Notes under the pieces: generated by a model
Database searches by the model: none
The model's input: the letters and a program-made list of their open reading frames with translations, nothing else
Told to the model about the DNA's origin: nothing
Assembly: GCF_030247185.1 (NCBI RefSeq)
Contig: NC_080572.1
Location: forward strand, 82,690,935-82,754,934
DNA from: Malaya genurostris
Lineage: Eukaryota; Arthropoda; Insecta; Diptera; Culicidae
Reading direction: 5' to 3'
DNA: 64,000 nucleotides
Program-made: the position numbers and the translations under genes
Part shown: positions 11,570 to 22,376 of the stretch, piece by piece
Layout of the letters: the number at the start of each line of letters is the position of its first letter
Numbering within the stretch: position 1 is the first letter of the stretch

Positions 11570-12240
11570 CAGCCTTGTTGAAACTGCTTGCAAATTGTTT
11601 TGATGTTTTTCGCATGTGTTACGATATATCCATATATAAATTTCTAAACCGATATGTAAAACTGACGTAAACTTTGGTAGAAAGTGTATTTATTCAGAAT
11701 TTGTGCGCATTTGAAGTGATTGTGGGCGGAACAGTGAAGTGAATTTCAAATGTTGCACTCTAATTGTATATGTCAAATCATGTTTTTTGTTTCTTCCAAC
11801 CTTCCGGGCTACGCCGTCCGGTGTACTACTTGTATTCGGTTCTTAGTTTTCCGAGTGCTCAAAGTTTTCAGTGAGAGAGTCGATTTCGTGAAGTCGAATG
11901 AAGAAAACAGCGATTTAGAAAAAAAATTTTCAAAAAGAAGTTTATGTTTCGCTTATGTCTTTTTCTCCAATACAACATCGTATTTATACCTACCAATATA
12001 GAAAAGACTACAGCGACTGAAATTTTTTTCGGTAGTAGTGTGCCATCTAGTGGCTAGTGGCTAGTAATGCCTTAGCTAAGAAATGACAGCACGTTTAATT
12101 GGTGCAATCAACTAAAAAAATAGCCATTTCAACAAATATTTTATTATTATTAATGGAATGAGAATTAAAAAATCTAAATCAGCAAAGGTAAGATTTTTTT
12201 AGTTGTCTCAAAAAAAAAACTAACTAAAATCAGAAAATTA
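11570..12240. other. Right interior of element B, no gene
   Basis: AT-rich sequence between the array and the right end of element B. A short duplicated GTGGCTAGTGGCTAGTAATGCC near 12048 resembles family X 5' ends. The 83-codon open frame at 11750-12001 has no recognisable motif. Confidence 0.4.
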
Positions 12241-12281
12241 ACTAATTTTTTCGCCAAAATGCTGATTTCGGTCTTTCCGTG

Positions 12282-12529
12282 TGTGGATAGTATTGTGAAA
12301 AATATTGATTAAGAGCTTCGAGAAAAACATACACAGCTATTGCGTCATGTTTCTTGCAATCAGAAATAATTACTAATATTTTATGACCGATTTTGCTGTT
12401 CATTTTATAATACAAAACAATGGGGAACATAGTCGCTTGGTCGTTGTTCCAATGAAAGTCAGTTATGGCGTTTTGAATAACGAAGGCGTAATTTTCTGCA
12501 AAATCGCAAATTATCAATTTTTTTTTCAC
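12282..12529 (-). pseudogene. N-terminal part of the broken HGQGPCDG-family protein (element A)
   Basis: The minus-strand frame reads ICDFAENYAFVIQNAI, then FHWNNDQATMFPIVLYY, then ILVIISDCKKHDAIAVYVF and ends in QYFSQYYPH where element B begins. These blocks precede the SDGA and HGKGPCD blocks in the family as I know it, so this is the upstream half of the gene whose downstream half is at 5607-6032. The frame opens just inside the right inverted arm of element A (12639-13041). The start codon is not clear, since ATG is absent at the apparent start. Confidence 0.55.
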
Positions 12530-12638
12530 AATTTAAAAATAAGAAGTTTGTTTTCGAGCAATGCCACAGCCGAAGCAGAAAAAAAGTCAATGCCGGAGAG
12601 CTCAGATCGGTCCGACCGACATAATGCGGATAAACTTT

Positions 12639-13041
12639 TAAGCCCGTATCCGAGCGAATTGCGCGTGCGAGTCGTGATTGAAAAATTCACTGCTCCGAAA
12701 GTATTGATCTTTCCACTCTGGAACTTTGCCAAGATTGAGTTAAACCCCTAAGGTTAAAAAAGAAAAAAAAAATAAGCCCAAGTTTGAAATTTTTATTATT
12801 TGTTTATTAATTATAAACTTTTCTCATTATATTAACTTTGAAGGTTGTTTTATGGAATCACAAATTTCATGTCTTGGACGAATTTTTGTACCTTTATTAG
12901 ATTTTACAGTATAGGCTGTTGAAAAAAGGATCTTTTTTGAAAATACGTGTCGAATATTTTCGAGTTCTTTACCGAAAAAAAATAGATGAAAAAAAATTTT
13001 GGGTGGCTGATTTTGCGTGGAATGCTCCATATATATAAAAA
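12639..13041. repeat. Right inverted arm of element A
   Basis: Reverse complement of 4917-5412 (see there). Its outer end near 13041 abuts the foldback element that follows. Relative to the left arm it lacks two short internal segments. Confidence 0.7.
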
Positions 13042-13134
13042 ACAGTAATAGAATTCGCTCAAACTTTAGAAAATTTTTCCGAGGCCGCATGTCATATATC
13101 AACCGATTCAGCTCGACGAACTGAGCAAATGTCC

Positions 13135-13173
<39 letters not shown>

Positions 13174-15860
13174 TGTATATGTATTGTCAACAAAAAGGTT
13201 TTTGGCAACATAATCGTTCCAATATGACATATGTAAACCAGATGAATTTTCGAGTTGAAAGTAATTCCATAATTATATTGCTTTAAACTACTTACAGCAA
13301 TAAATGCTGGAAGAACATAACAACCATATACCATTTGAATCAGTTCGTCGAGATCAGTAAATGCGTATGAGACAAATAATTTCACTTAATTTTTTTCGGA
13401 GATCACTCAACCGTTTTCTACAAACTCAGATTCATATGAAAAGTCGTATGCTCCCAAACAATGTTCCTGAATTATGTTTGGTTCCGACCTCTGGTTCCGG
13501 AACTACAGAATGATATGTGAGACAAAATTAAAATTCATTTTTCTCGTGGATGGCTGAACCGATCTAAGATTCAAATTTAAAGATTCTATAAAACATCTTG
13601 CTTTTCAGTCAGATCCAACTACCAGTTTCGGGGATTCGGGTGATTAGTATAAAAATGTCTATTTTACATAAATTAATCAAGTTTATCGGGTTAGCAGATT
13701 TTTATAGATGATAACCAAATAAACTTATTTCAGTTTTAGTGGTATTCAGTTTTCGATTCGGAAGGTACCCAGAAATTCATCTGACTTCGGCTACACCGAT
13801 TTCCGGATTCCGGTTCCAGTATCGAATCGTTTCTAAAAAAAACCAAATCGAATTTCAGAAACAAAAATTCAAATTAAAATAAACCTATAGTTCCATGCAA
13901 AATTAACTGATTTTATCCAATTCTGACTTCCGATTTTGGAATTACAGGAAGATGAATTTTTCAAGTTCAAACCGATATAGAAGATGACAATCCCGAAAAG
14001 CTTTAAAGTTGAACTCAAAACTATTGCAATTTATTCGTCATATGACCATACGAATCGGTTTGGGTTATGCTGGCTCCTGAATACCTACTCTGGAAGTACC
14101 TTAAATTACCGTAAACTCTAAAGTGGAACTTACTTCGACATATCATGGAATGTTTAATAGATTGTCACACTTTAAGATTCAATTCGATCCGATTTGCAGT
14201 TTCGACATTACAGAGTATTGAGTAATTAAAATCTCAAATTGCCGCTTAAAACGACGGTCATTAAGATAAAGTCATGATAACTGAAACACCGAAGAATATT
14301 CATGCAAAAAACACATGCGAATTTCTACAACAAGAGAGATGATACCTCTTTTTATCAATCCATGACCGTTGTTTTTAGCGGCAATTTGAGATTTTAATTA
14401 CTCATTACTCTGTAATGTCGAAGCTGCAAACCGGATCGAATTTGAATCTAAACGTGTGACAATCGATTGAGCATTCCATGAGATGTCGAAGAAAGTTTCA
14501 GTTAAGAGTTTACGGTTATCTACGGTACTTCCAGAGCCGGTATTCAGAAACCAGCATAACCCAAAACGATTCGTATGGCCAAAAAATAAATATGACGAAA
14601 TTGCAATAGTTTTCAGTCCAACTTTGAAGCTTTTTAGAATTGTCATCTTCTATATCGACTTGAATTTTAAAAACTAATCACCCTGTAATTCCAGAATCGG
14701 AAATCAGAATCAGACAAAATTCATTATTTTTGTATGGGACCATAAATCCTTCAATTTGAATTTTTGTTTTTGAAATTCAATTTTTAGAGAAAACGATTGG
14801 ATACTGCAATCAATGTAGCCGAAGTCCGTCAAATTCACCTGAGGAGTTGTATAGTTTACATTTGATTCAAAATGTTCGAAAATCAGTGCAGACTGACTAA
14901 AAAGCAAGATGTTTTATAGAATCTTAAGACCCTTCATTTGAATCTTAGATGGTTCTTAGATTTCATTTGAATCTTAGTTCGGTTCAGCCATCTATGAGAA
15001 AAACGAGTTACACTATTTTAATTTCGTTTGACATATCATCCTGTAGCTCAGGAACCAGAAGTCGGATCCAGACGTAATTCAGGAACTTTGTTTGGAAGCA
15101 CTTCTCGTATGAATCTGAGTTTTGCGCACAAGCATTTGCTGATCTCGACGAACTGATTCGTATGGTATATTGGTGTCATGTTCGTTCAGCATTCATTACT
15201 GTCAGTAGTTTAAATCAATATAATTATGCAATTGTTTTTAACTCGAAAATGCTGCCATCTTGGCCATCATCTGATTTCCATATGTCGTATTCGAACGATT
15301 ATGTTGCCAAAAACGAACCGTGCTAAATTCGGTCCGAGGCAAACTGTCATGAAAAAGGATGTTGTACACAGTCTAAGTGGTACTTAGAAACAATCGTATG
15401 TAACAGTATAAAAAATCGTGTTTCACGTTGCTCCCAAGCATTGCATTATCATATAGCGCTCAAAATTCCTACTACTGGAATAAGGGGAATAGTCGCTAAC
15501 ACGAAAATATCGATATCTCCGTTAAAAATGGACGGATTTTAACAATCTATGGCTTGTTGGATAGCTATAACCGTGTGGAATCTAATTCTAAAAACAGATT
15601 CTGTATTCAAGATCAATTGTCAAAACCATTCAATAGCGTTCTGGGTGACGGGGAGACCTATCATTTGCGACTAGTTTGATCGAAATCGGTTCAGCCATCT
15701 CTGAGATCTCTTAGTTGACAACACACAAACAGACCCACACACACACACGGACATTTGCTCAGTTCGTCGAGCTGAATCGATTAGTATATGACACTCGGCC
15801 CTCCGGGCCTCGGAAAATTTCTCTAAAGCTTAAGCGAATTCTATACCTATTTTTTATATT
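13042..15860. repeat. Large foldback built from inverted family X sequence
   Basis: 13190-14262 and about 14355-15315 are inverted copies of each other. For example GAGTAATTAAAATCTCAAAT at 14219 pairs with its complement ending at 14402, and GGCAACATAATCG near 13203 pairs with the complement at 15297-15309. Outside, both ends carry the family X 3' block (CAGTTCGTCGAGCTGAATCG) with GT/CA microsatellites at 13137-13173 and 15715-15750, again inverted. The right arm has about 430 bp of extra sequence (15316-15745). It is therefore two diverged X-like copies head to head around a loop near 14310. Confidence 0.75.
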
Positions 15861-16500
15861 TATAAAAAAAGGTAAACAGGTTTCATCTCACTGCTAGGTT
15901 GATTAGGCACAATTTTTTTTTGTAAAAAATTAGTTTCTCCATACGAAATCCCATGCAAACTTTAAATCTCAGGAGCGAAAAAATAGCTTCATCGATCGAT
16001 TTTGCATAGTTTATATGGGACCCAAAAGAAACATGAAAAAGTTCGGTGGAGCGAGAAAATAAACCTTTTCATCTTTTTCCCATACAAACTTTTCCCCCCA
16101 TTTCAACTGCCATTGAAAAACAAATAGCTGCCATTACGGGTAATACAGAGAAAAATGTGTGCTGCGACCACACATTAGCTGAGATCATAAAGTTCTTTAC
16201 CTAACAAAAAATGATGCAATCGGCCACATCAAACACGTAAATGAACCTAATTAGATTTATTAGAAAGGTGGCCTCACATTGCTAATGACCCTCTCTTCGA
16301 AATTGATTTTTTTTCTGTTGGATGAATGAAATGAAATCAGAGAAATGAAAACAGCAATTTCGTAGATTGGAAGTGGATCTACGGTTACAAGCCTTTTCAA
16401 ATTGGATTATGTTTTTTCGCAAGATTAGTTTTTCAATATTTTGTTTAGGTACTATGTTATTGACAGAATGCTTTATTATGGGGCACTACAAACTAATTTT
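15861..16500. other. AT-rich segment without recognised gene
   Basis: No coding or repeat identity is recognised. The sequence CCATACAAACTTTTCCCCCC and neighbours resemble common mosquito repeat text but cannot be assigned. Confidence 0.3.
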
Positions 16501-16501
16501 C

Positions 16502-16526
16502 TGTTTTATCTTCTTTTCAGGTAAGT
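16502..16526 (+). promoter_or_regulatory. Candidate recursive (zero-length exon) splice site
   Basis: The pyrimidine tract TGTTTTATCTTCTTTTCAG is directly followed by GTAAGT, so a consensus 3' splice site abuts a consensus 5' splice site at 16520|16521. This is the ratchet-point arrangement known from very long introns of fly genes. If used, a plus-strand transcript spans this region. No flanking exon is identified, so use is inference. Confidence 0.45.
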
Positions 16527-16859
16527 CAAACCCATGATCAGGATCATTTAGTAGTACTTCCAAAATGAAACCTACTTTTCTTTGGAAATCGGTAAGTTCT
16601 AAGATTCAGTGCAATGTAGCTCATGCATCAAAGTGCAATGGAAAGTGTCCGAGAATGGCAAACTAAAATCATGTGCATGTGCGATTGTTACAACAGGTTT
16701 GATTTAAACTTCATATTCTACTACGCAAAACAAATGTACCAGCGCAGGAGGCCTGCATCAATTTCAAAGCATTCTCGAAGAAATCTTTGGAAGTTCATAG
16801 GCCAAGAAACAATGCAATCGCAAATAATATATCATATCTGCAAAGCTTAAATCCGGACA

Positions 16860-17960
16860 CGGCCGCGGTGTTCACAACAAAAGAAGAGTGGTAAGTAAGA
16901 ACACTGGGAATGGAGCAAAACCCAACGTCGAAATAATTGCGAGAAAAATCTCCCGCAAACCAACAAGAAAAACCTGCCACCGAACGATAACGAACGAGTA
17001 AACTTTCGCAAGTTTTCCTTCTTCCATCATATCCCGTCGTCGCCTGCCGGAGCATTACCGGAGCGCGTATGCTCGTACGTACGTCGTTACAAACGAGTGC
17101 ACTTTTCCGCGTACGCAACATTTAGTATGTGGGAAAGTTTCGCAGGTTCGACCTGCAACGCAGCGCGAGTGATAACGTTCCAGTGATACCACACCTGCCT
17201 GTCTTCCTTCAGGTTGGCCCATCATCGAACCGAGCCTGTGTTCCCAGGAGTCCATCGGCAGAAGCCGGTTACTTCGTCAGCGCATAGCTATTCTCTTCCC
17301 GGATCGGGGTATAGTCGACTACAGTTGACTTGGCCGCAAGATCAGGAACACCGGGCTGACAACAGTAGCATCAAGTACCGTATCGTATGTACACAACTTG
17401 AGCACTCCTTGATAGTAAGACCCACGGGCCAGTCGCTGATCCAGTTTGGCAACCACCGCACATTGCAACCATCGCAACCGAATGCTGCTGCCAATGGTAA
17501 TGGTTTGGAATGTCTGATCAGTACCCGAGTTCCTTGGTCACAACTAAGCATTCGACGAGGGCGGAACGGGCAGATCCTCCAGCTTCCTCTGACCGACCCG
17601 GGATGCGACGGAGATCGCGTAAATCTTACCGAAGAACCAAGTAAACGCACGTAGCACAACAGTAATAATAGCATCGAAGCGCGGTAGCCGCGTTTCGAAA
17701 TCGAACAACAATCGAATATCGTTCAGAATTTTAAATTAGTTTTTTTGTCCCCACCAGTTCCGATGGACGGCCAGAGGAGCGTTGGTTGCGTTCCTTCTTT
17801 TCCATCACTTCCGCCATCACCCCCACCATCGCAACCGCAACAGAACTGCGAAAGGGGGCTTTTGTTTTCGTGAGCATCATTTGCTACACTGTTTGTGATT
17901 GTGACTGTGCGGAAATCTGTCTTTTGTCGCTAAGGGATCCCAAGCCAGGGGTCATCCATA
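16860..17960. other. GC-richer non-repeat island
   Basis: Base composition rises well above the flanks and no repeat family is recognised. A possible donor (GTGGTAAGTAAG at 16890) and an acceptor-like tract (CTGTCTTCCTTCAG ending at 17213) are present. Open frames of 62-146 codons overlap on both strands without a family motif. It could hold an untranslated exon or regulatory DNA, but I cannot support a gene. Confidence 0.3.
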
Positions 17961-18499
17961 CCGCCTTTGAATAATTGAATCGTGCTGCTCATCGAAATAA
18001 AGGCTGCAGAGTGTAACGTCCTCGTCAATAGAAAGCTTGCGTGTATCGAGGTTTGGTTGTTGATGCGTCTGGTTTGCGTTCGATTGCTTGATTATTGTAC
18101 ACAGGCTTTTATCCCTTAAATTACAAACAGACACTCGTATTAAGCATCCAACAAAGAGATTGCCCATATTTTTGTTATGGTCCCAATTGCAGGAACTATA
18201 CAGTAAATGTGAAGCTAACTCAGACGTTTTGTAAAATTTTTATTAGAATGCATTGTAGTCTCTAGTTACATCTTTTCCAAAGAATTGCAATTATTAATCA
18301 AAATATCAGTCCTATTAGATCAGAAACACACAATTTCTCGCCAGCTGATCAAAAAAATAACTACAAAGATCAGCTCTATGGGGTTGTTCGAGCTATTGAT
18401 GTGGAACAAAATATTCTAACGATCGATATTTTCAATCAAACAACTCAATCAATCGCCATGCTTTTGAATGCGCAATTACACGAGAGTCTGCTTCTACTG

Positions 18500-18640
18500 A
18501 TCTATTTCACGCGGTTTTTTTCCATGCGTTTGTTACGCGGCTTGTTACGTGGATTTCCGACGCCACGCGATTTTTAATGCAGATTCCGGAAGTTACGCGG
18601 TACGTATCCCCGCGTAATAAAAGACCTCGGTGTTTTAAGA
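18500..18640. repeat. Repeat with degenerate ACGCGG motifs
   Basis: TCACGCGG, TTACGCGG, CCACGCGA and GTTACGCGG occur at short intervals, closed by TACGTATCCCCGCGTAA. This resembles the end of an interspersed element whose ends carry short direct repeats. Class unknown. Confidence 0.4.
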
Positions 18641-19636
18641 ACCATCATCGAACACGCGAACCCATACTCTGTTTGCCTTGATCCGTGTTTGTCTTGTATC
18701 CGACGAAATTACATCAATAGCCCAAATATATGCAATTATACCTACCTGCGGATTTCGATATTTAAGCTTCTCTTCGCCTAGCTTGTATTCAAGTTTTGCA
18801 TGCATACAGTTATTTTTCTGTGATTTCGATAGTTAATCGAGTTCATCTTAATTAAATTGGAAATTAATCTTAAGCACTTAAAATTTATCCTGGGATAACC
18901 TCATAGCGCTTTGTGTCTTGTTGTCTAGCAGCTACCTTCCTCTGATATGTTTAGGGCATATTGAATAGTGTTCTAGTTCTAGATGCATAATATATGTCAG
19001 TTTTAAAATTTACATCTTGATTTTAGGACAAGAAAAACTGGCAACCCCAACAGTGTTTTACTCGTGTTTCAAAAATAGAACGGCATCGTATGCCAGTTTC
19101 AAATTTGATAGAAGAACTGTTCGTATAAATAGAACTAGAACGGCTTGCTTTGTTCCAGTTTCAGTTGTATTATAGATCTTCCATAAAAAACTTCTAACTA
19201 CTGAATTTGCTGAAACTGAAACTGAAACGTTGGTTATGATTTCGCTTATATTTATAGATTTCCGTGTTTCCCTACAGCTTCGCTTTTGTACCAATTGACC
19301 GATCAGAGTGATGCTTCCCAGCTGATAGATTACTCTTTCACAATCATCGTCCCTGTAAGGGAAATCCAGTTGGCCAGAGTTAGTGTCTTAGAGTTTTAGC
19401 TGAGTAAATAGGACACTGCTCGCTAGTAATCAAAATTTCAGTCATATATAATTGAAAATACGTGGCTTGATACATTCAAATCGAAGCTTATTTCCTATCA
19501 AATGGTGATATAATATTAATAATTGGTACAAAATTGACTGAGCTGTGAGTGTTTAAAACCTGACCACATATCTACGTGTATATTTCCTTGATTTTCTAAT
19601 TTGCACCACTATATAGAAAACAAAATCCACACAACG
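18641..19636. other. Segment without recognised gene
   Basis: Mixed AT-rich sequence. The longest frame (78 codons, minus strand near 19058) shows no family features. Confidence 0.3.
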
Positions 19637-20079
19637 TCATTAGTGATGTCTGATTTTTCGTATTAATCGATTATTAGGTATTTGATTAATAAAAGAGGAG
19701 TTGATTAGTGTGATCTATAACAGGGTCCGGCACTCGAAGTGTAACCAATTAAAAAGGCCATAAATTCAGTTTGGAAAATTACTTTTACTTAATTCAAAGT
19801 ACAAAATGTGTAAAAATAATACAAAATTCAGAATCAATTCACTTTTGCTCGATATGACCACCTTTTGCCTTGACTTGATGACTTGAGAGAGCAAAGGAGT
19901 TGCTTCGTTTTGCCGAAAGCGGTCAATTTCCGAACATTGTATTTTCTTTTTTCGGTTTTTTAACGATATCAAACTAACTAGAGATTATAAGAGGAGAAAG
20001 AATATGAAATCATAGAGCCATAGTACTCAAGCAAGAGCAAGGATGTGAAGAATAAAGTCCGTGCGCCGCTTGCACCCTG

Positions 20080-21134
20080 CACGGAACCACCCGCGATCCC
20101 ATTTCAACCAGAATATTAGTTGATTTTCTGAATTCGATTGGTTAAAATTTGGTACAACTAATCGATTGTTGTTTTAACTAAACTGTCATTTTTGTTTTTC
20201 GATTAGCAGAAACGATGGTTGAAACAACTAATTTAACTGTTTGAAAAAAAAAAGCTGTCAATTAGTGAGGACACATACCTTTCAATTTCGACAAATAGTT
20301 TAGTTGAAAGAACTGGTGTTGTTATTGAAACAAAATTCTGTTAGTTGAAAAATAAATCGGTTTTATTTGTTTTAGACATGAGTATTGAAAGTGAAAAAAA
20401 TGAGTATTGAAAGATGATGCCTTCAAACGGTTGAACTAAAGTTATGCACTGATAATTTTAGTCAATTTATATGAGCTTGGGTGTATCAACCGCTGGGAAT
20501 TGGAATTTTGCGATGGCAATTCAAACGCAGCGTGTTCTATGTGTTTGAAACCCTTCGCTCCTGTTACTTTTATAAATTAAATTCATGTCAAAAAGCGTTT
20601 TATTGCTAATGCATGAACATCATCATCGGTATCAAACAGCTGGAAGTAAAACAGTCTGCTGGAAGTAAATCAATGTTCGAATTTGAAGCATAAAATTTTT
20701 GCGCATACCTGAAAGATTACGAGATGATCATTCATTGATATTTTCTAATTTGTCACCAAATCTTTTTCACCTTAAACAAGGTTAACTTTATCACAATACC
20801 GCTGTTAGATAAACACTTGTTATCATAAATTTCTCAAATCGAATTAAAACAATATTACCGAACGCTTTAACCATCGATGTTGTTTTCATTGACATTTTGA
20901 AGCGACGCGAACAGATTTCAACTAGAAAAGTTGTTGATTTTGCATTGCGATTATTGTTTTGCTTTCAACTGTCTCCGGTATTTGACAGCATTCAAAACAA
21001 CATATTTTTCAACAACTTGAATATATGCAAATCAAAAACCATTTTGGTTGAATCAAAAAGAAATTAGTTAAATCAACTATCGCAAAAATCAAAAACTGCG
21101 ATATCGCAATTTTATGATCGAAGGGTTCTCCGTG
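20080..21134. mobile_element. Candidate non-autonomous element with CACGGA ends
   Basis: The left end is CACGGAACCACCC and the reverse complement of the right end is CACGGAGAACCC, resembling the CACGGAAAGACC end of element B. The interior has many TTAGTTGA-type words. The block from GGTTAAAATTTGGTACAA to TTGTTTTAACTAAACT near 20138-20185 recurs at 50342-50388. No target duplication is clear, so the boundaries are tentative. Confidence 0.4.
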
Positions 21135-21719
21135 TGGGACGCATAGCCATACGCTACAACTCCAGGCACTCAAGCAATAGTTTCGGATAAATCTTCCATT
21201 CCGGTGTTATAACTAACTGTATGAGAAAATATCAACACAATGAAACACATTGTGTGAGAAACCGTCGTGGGCAGAATGTGACAACTTCTCGTAACTTTAC
21301 TTTTGCCGGTTCGGACAGTAAATGGCAAACGACCTTTGCCTTTACTTTCTGACATATCAGAGACTCGGATAACTCGTATCGCTAAGATGCCTAAGTTCGA
21401 CTCCTCTGGTAGAAGGTAAAAGTTTAGATACGAGAAGCCTTCTGCTTATTTAAATGACCCTTGTCACGTCTCACTTTTCCGCACTTTATTCTTCACATCC
21501 TTGCTCTTCCTTGAGTACTATGGCTCTATGATTTCATATTCTTTCTCCTCTTATAATCTCTAGTTAGTTTGATATCGTTAAAAAACCGAAAAAAGTAAAA
21601 AATTCTGACTGACCAGAAGTCATAAATAAAAAAGTAAAAAAAAAATAAAAATTGTATTTTCTGACGAGAAAATTTTTCCAATTGAGCAATTCGTAAACTC
21701 TCAAAACGATAGGGTTTAC

Positions 21720-22331
21720 TTGACCGACCGTTCATACGAGAATTTGAGTCATCGATTGGCCACCAGGAGGCAGCACCCGCAACAGATAATGGTTTGGGCC
21801 GCTGTAATCGCAGATGGGCGCTCTCCAATCGTTTTCATCGAGCCTGGCGTCAAGGTAAATGCGACATATTATCGGGAAAGTGTTCTGGAGGTTGCTTTGA
21901 AGCCGTGGGCAGACAAACATTTCGGTGGCAGACCATGGACGTTTCAGCAGGACTCGGCACCGTCTCACAAAGCTCGAGTGAACCAAGAATGGCTAAAAAA
22001 CAACGTTCCGAACTTCATCACGTCCACACAATGGCTCTCGAATTCACCAGATGCGAATCCAATGAATTATTCTCTTTGGGCCATTTTGGAGAGCAAAGTC
22101 CGAACTAAAAGATACACCAGTCTCGAGGCACTGAAAAAAGTTATTGACCGCGAGTGGGCCAAAATACCTGCAAGTCACATTCGGCCAAACGAAGCAACTC
22201 CTTCGCTCTCTCAAGTCATCAAGTCAAGGCAAAAGGTGGTCATATCGAGCAAAAGTGAATTGATTCTGAATTTTGTATTATTTTTACACATTTTGTACTT
22301 TGAATTAAGTAAAAGTAATTTTCCAAACTGA
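21720..22331 (+). pseudogene. Truncated mariner-type transposase (DD37D clade)
   Basis: The frame reads MVWAAVIADGRSPIVFI, a first catalytic region before it being lost, then TFQQDSAPSHKAR with the second catalytic Asp, then SNSPDANPMNYSLWAILESK. In DD37D (maT-like) transposases the third catalytic residue is the Asp of P[LM]DY, 37 residues after the second. Here it reads MNY, Asn in place of Asp. The N-terminal helix-turn-helix DNA-binding region is absent, and the apparent start is TTG. The protein would bind and cut the CAGGGTCCGG ends if intact, but this copy is almost certainly inactive. The stop is at 22329-22331, inside the right inverted arm. Confidence 0.75.
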
Positions 22332-22376
22332 ATTTATGGCCTTTTTAATTGGTTACACTTCGAGTGCCGGACCCTG

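Larger units (their letters stand above)
6033..12281. mobile_element. Element B: 6.25-kb insertion with 21-bp terminal inverted repeats
   Basis: The ends are exact inverted copies: 6033-6053 begins CACGGAAAGACCGAAATCAG, and 12261-12281 is its reverse complement over 21 bp. Inside the ends, both sides are AT-rich with TTAGTTGATTTT-like words but are not long inverted repeats. The insertion splits the reading frame of the element A protein. Candidate target duplications are imperfect (5 of 8 bases match). No transposase for it is seen, and most of its length is the later tandem array at 6661-11558. Confidence 0.6.
19721..22376. mobile_element. DD37D-type mariner relative with an inverted, deleted second copy
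   Basis: The outer ends are long inverted repeats beginning CAGGGTCCGGCACTCGAAGT, next to TA (19721 and 22376). The first 200 bp of the left arm is the reverse complement of the 3' coding end of the transposase at 22180-22376. Past about 19940 the left arm jumps to the 5' flank of the right copy (19955-20066 pairs with 21490-21590). So the left arm is an inverted copy lacking most of the transposase, and the right arm (about 21480-22376) is a copy lacking the N terminus. A separate 1-kb insertion (20080-21134) lies between them. Confidence 0.75.

Noticed and set aside
17214..17654. 146-codon frame in the 17-kb GC-rich island
   Set aside because: Starts at TTG, overlaps a 110-codon opposite-strand frame, and no recognisable domain; GC-rich sequence gives long chance frames.
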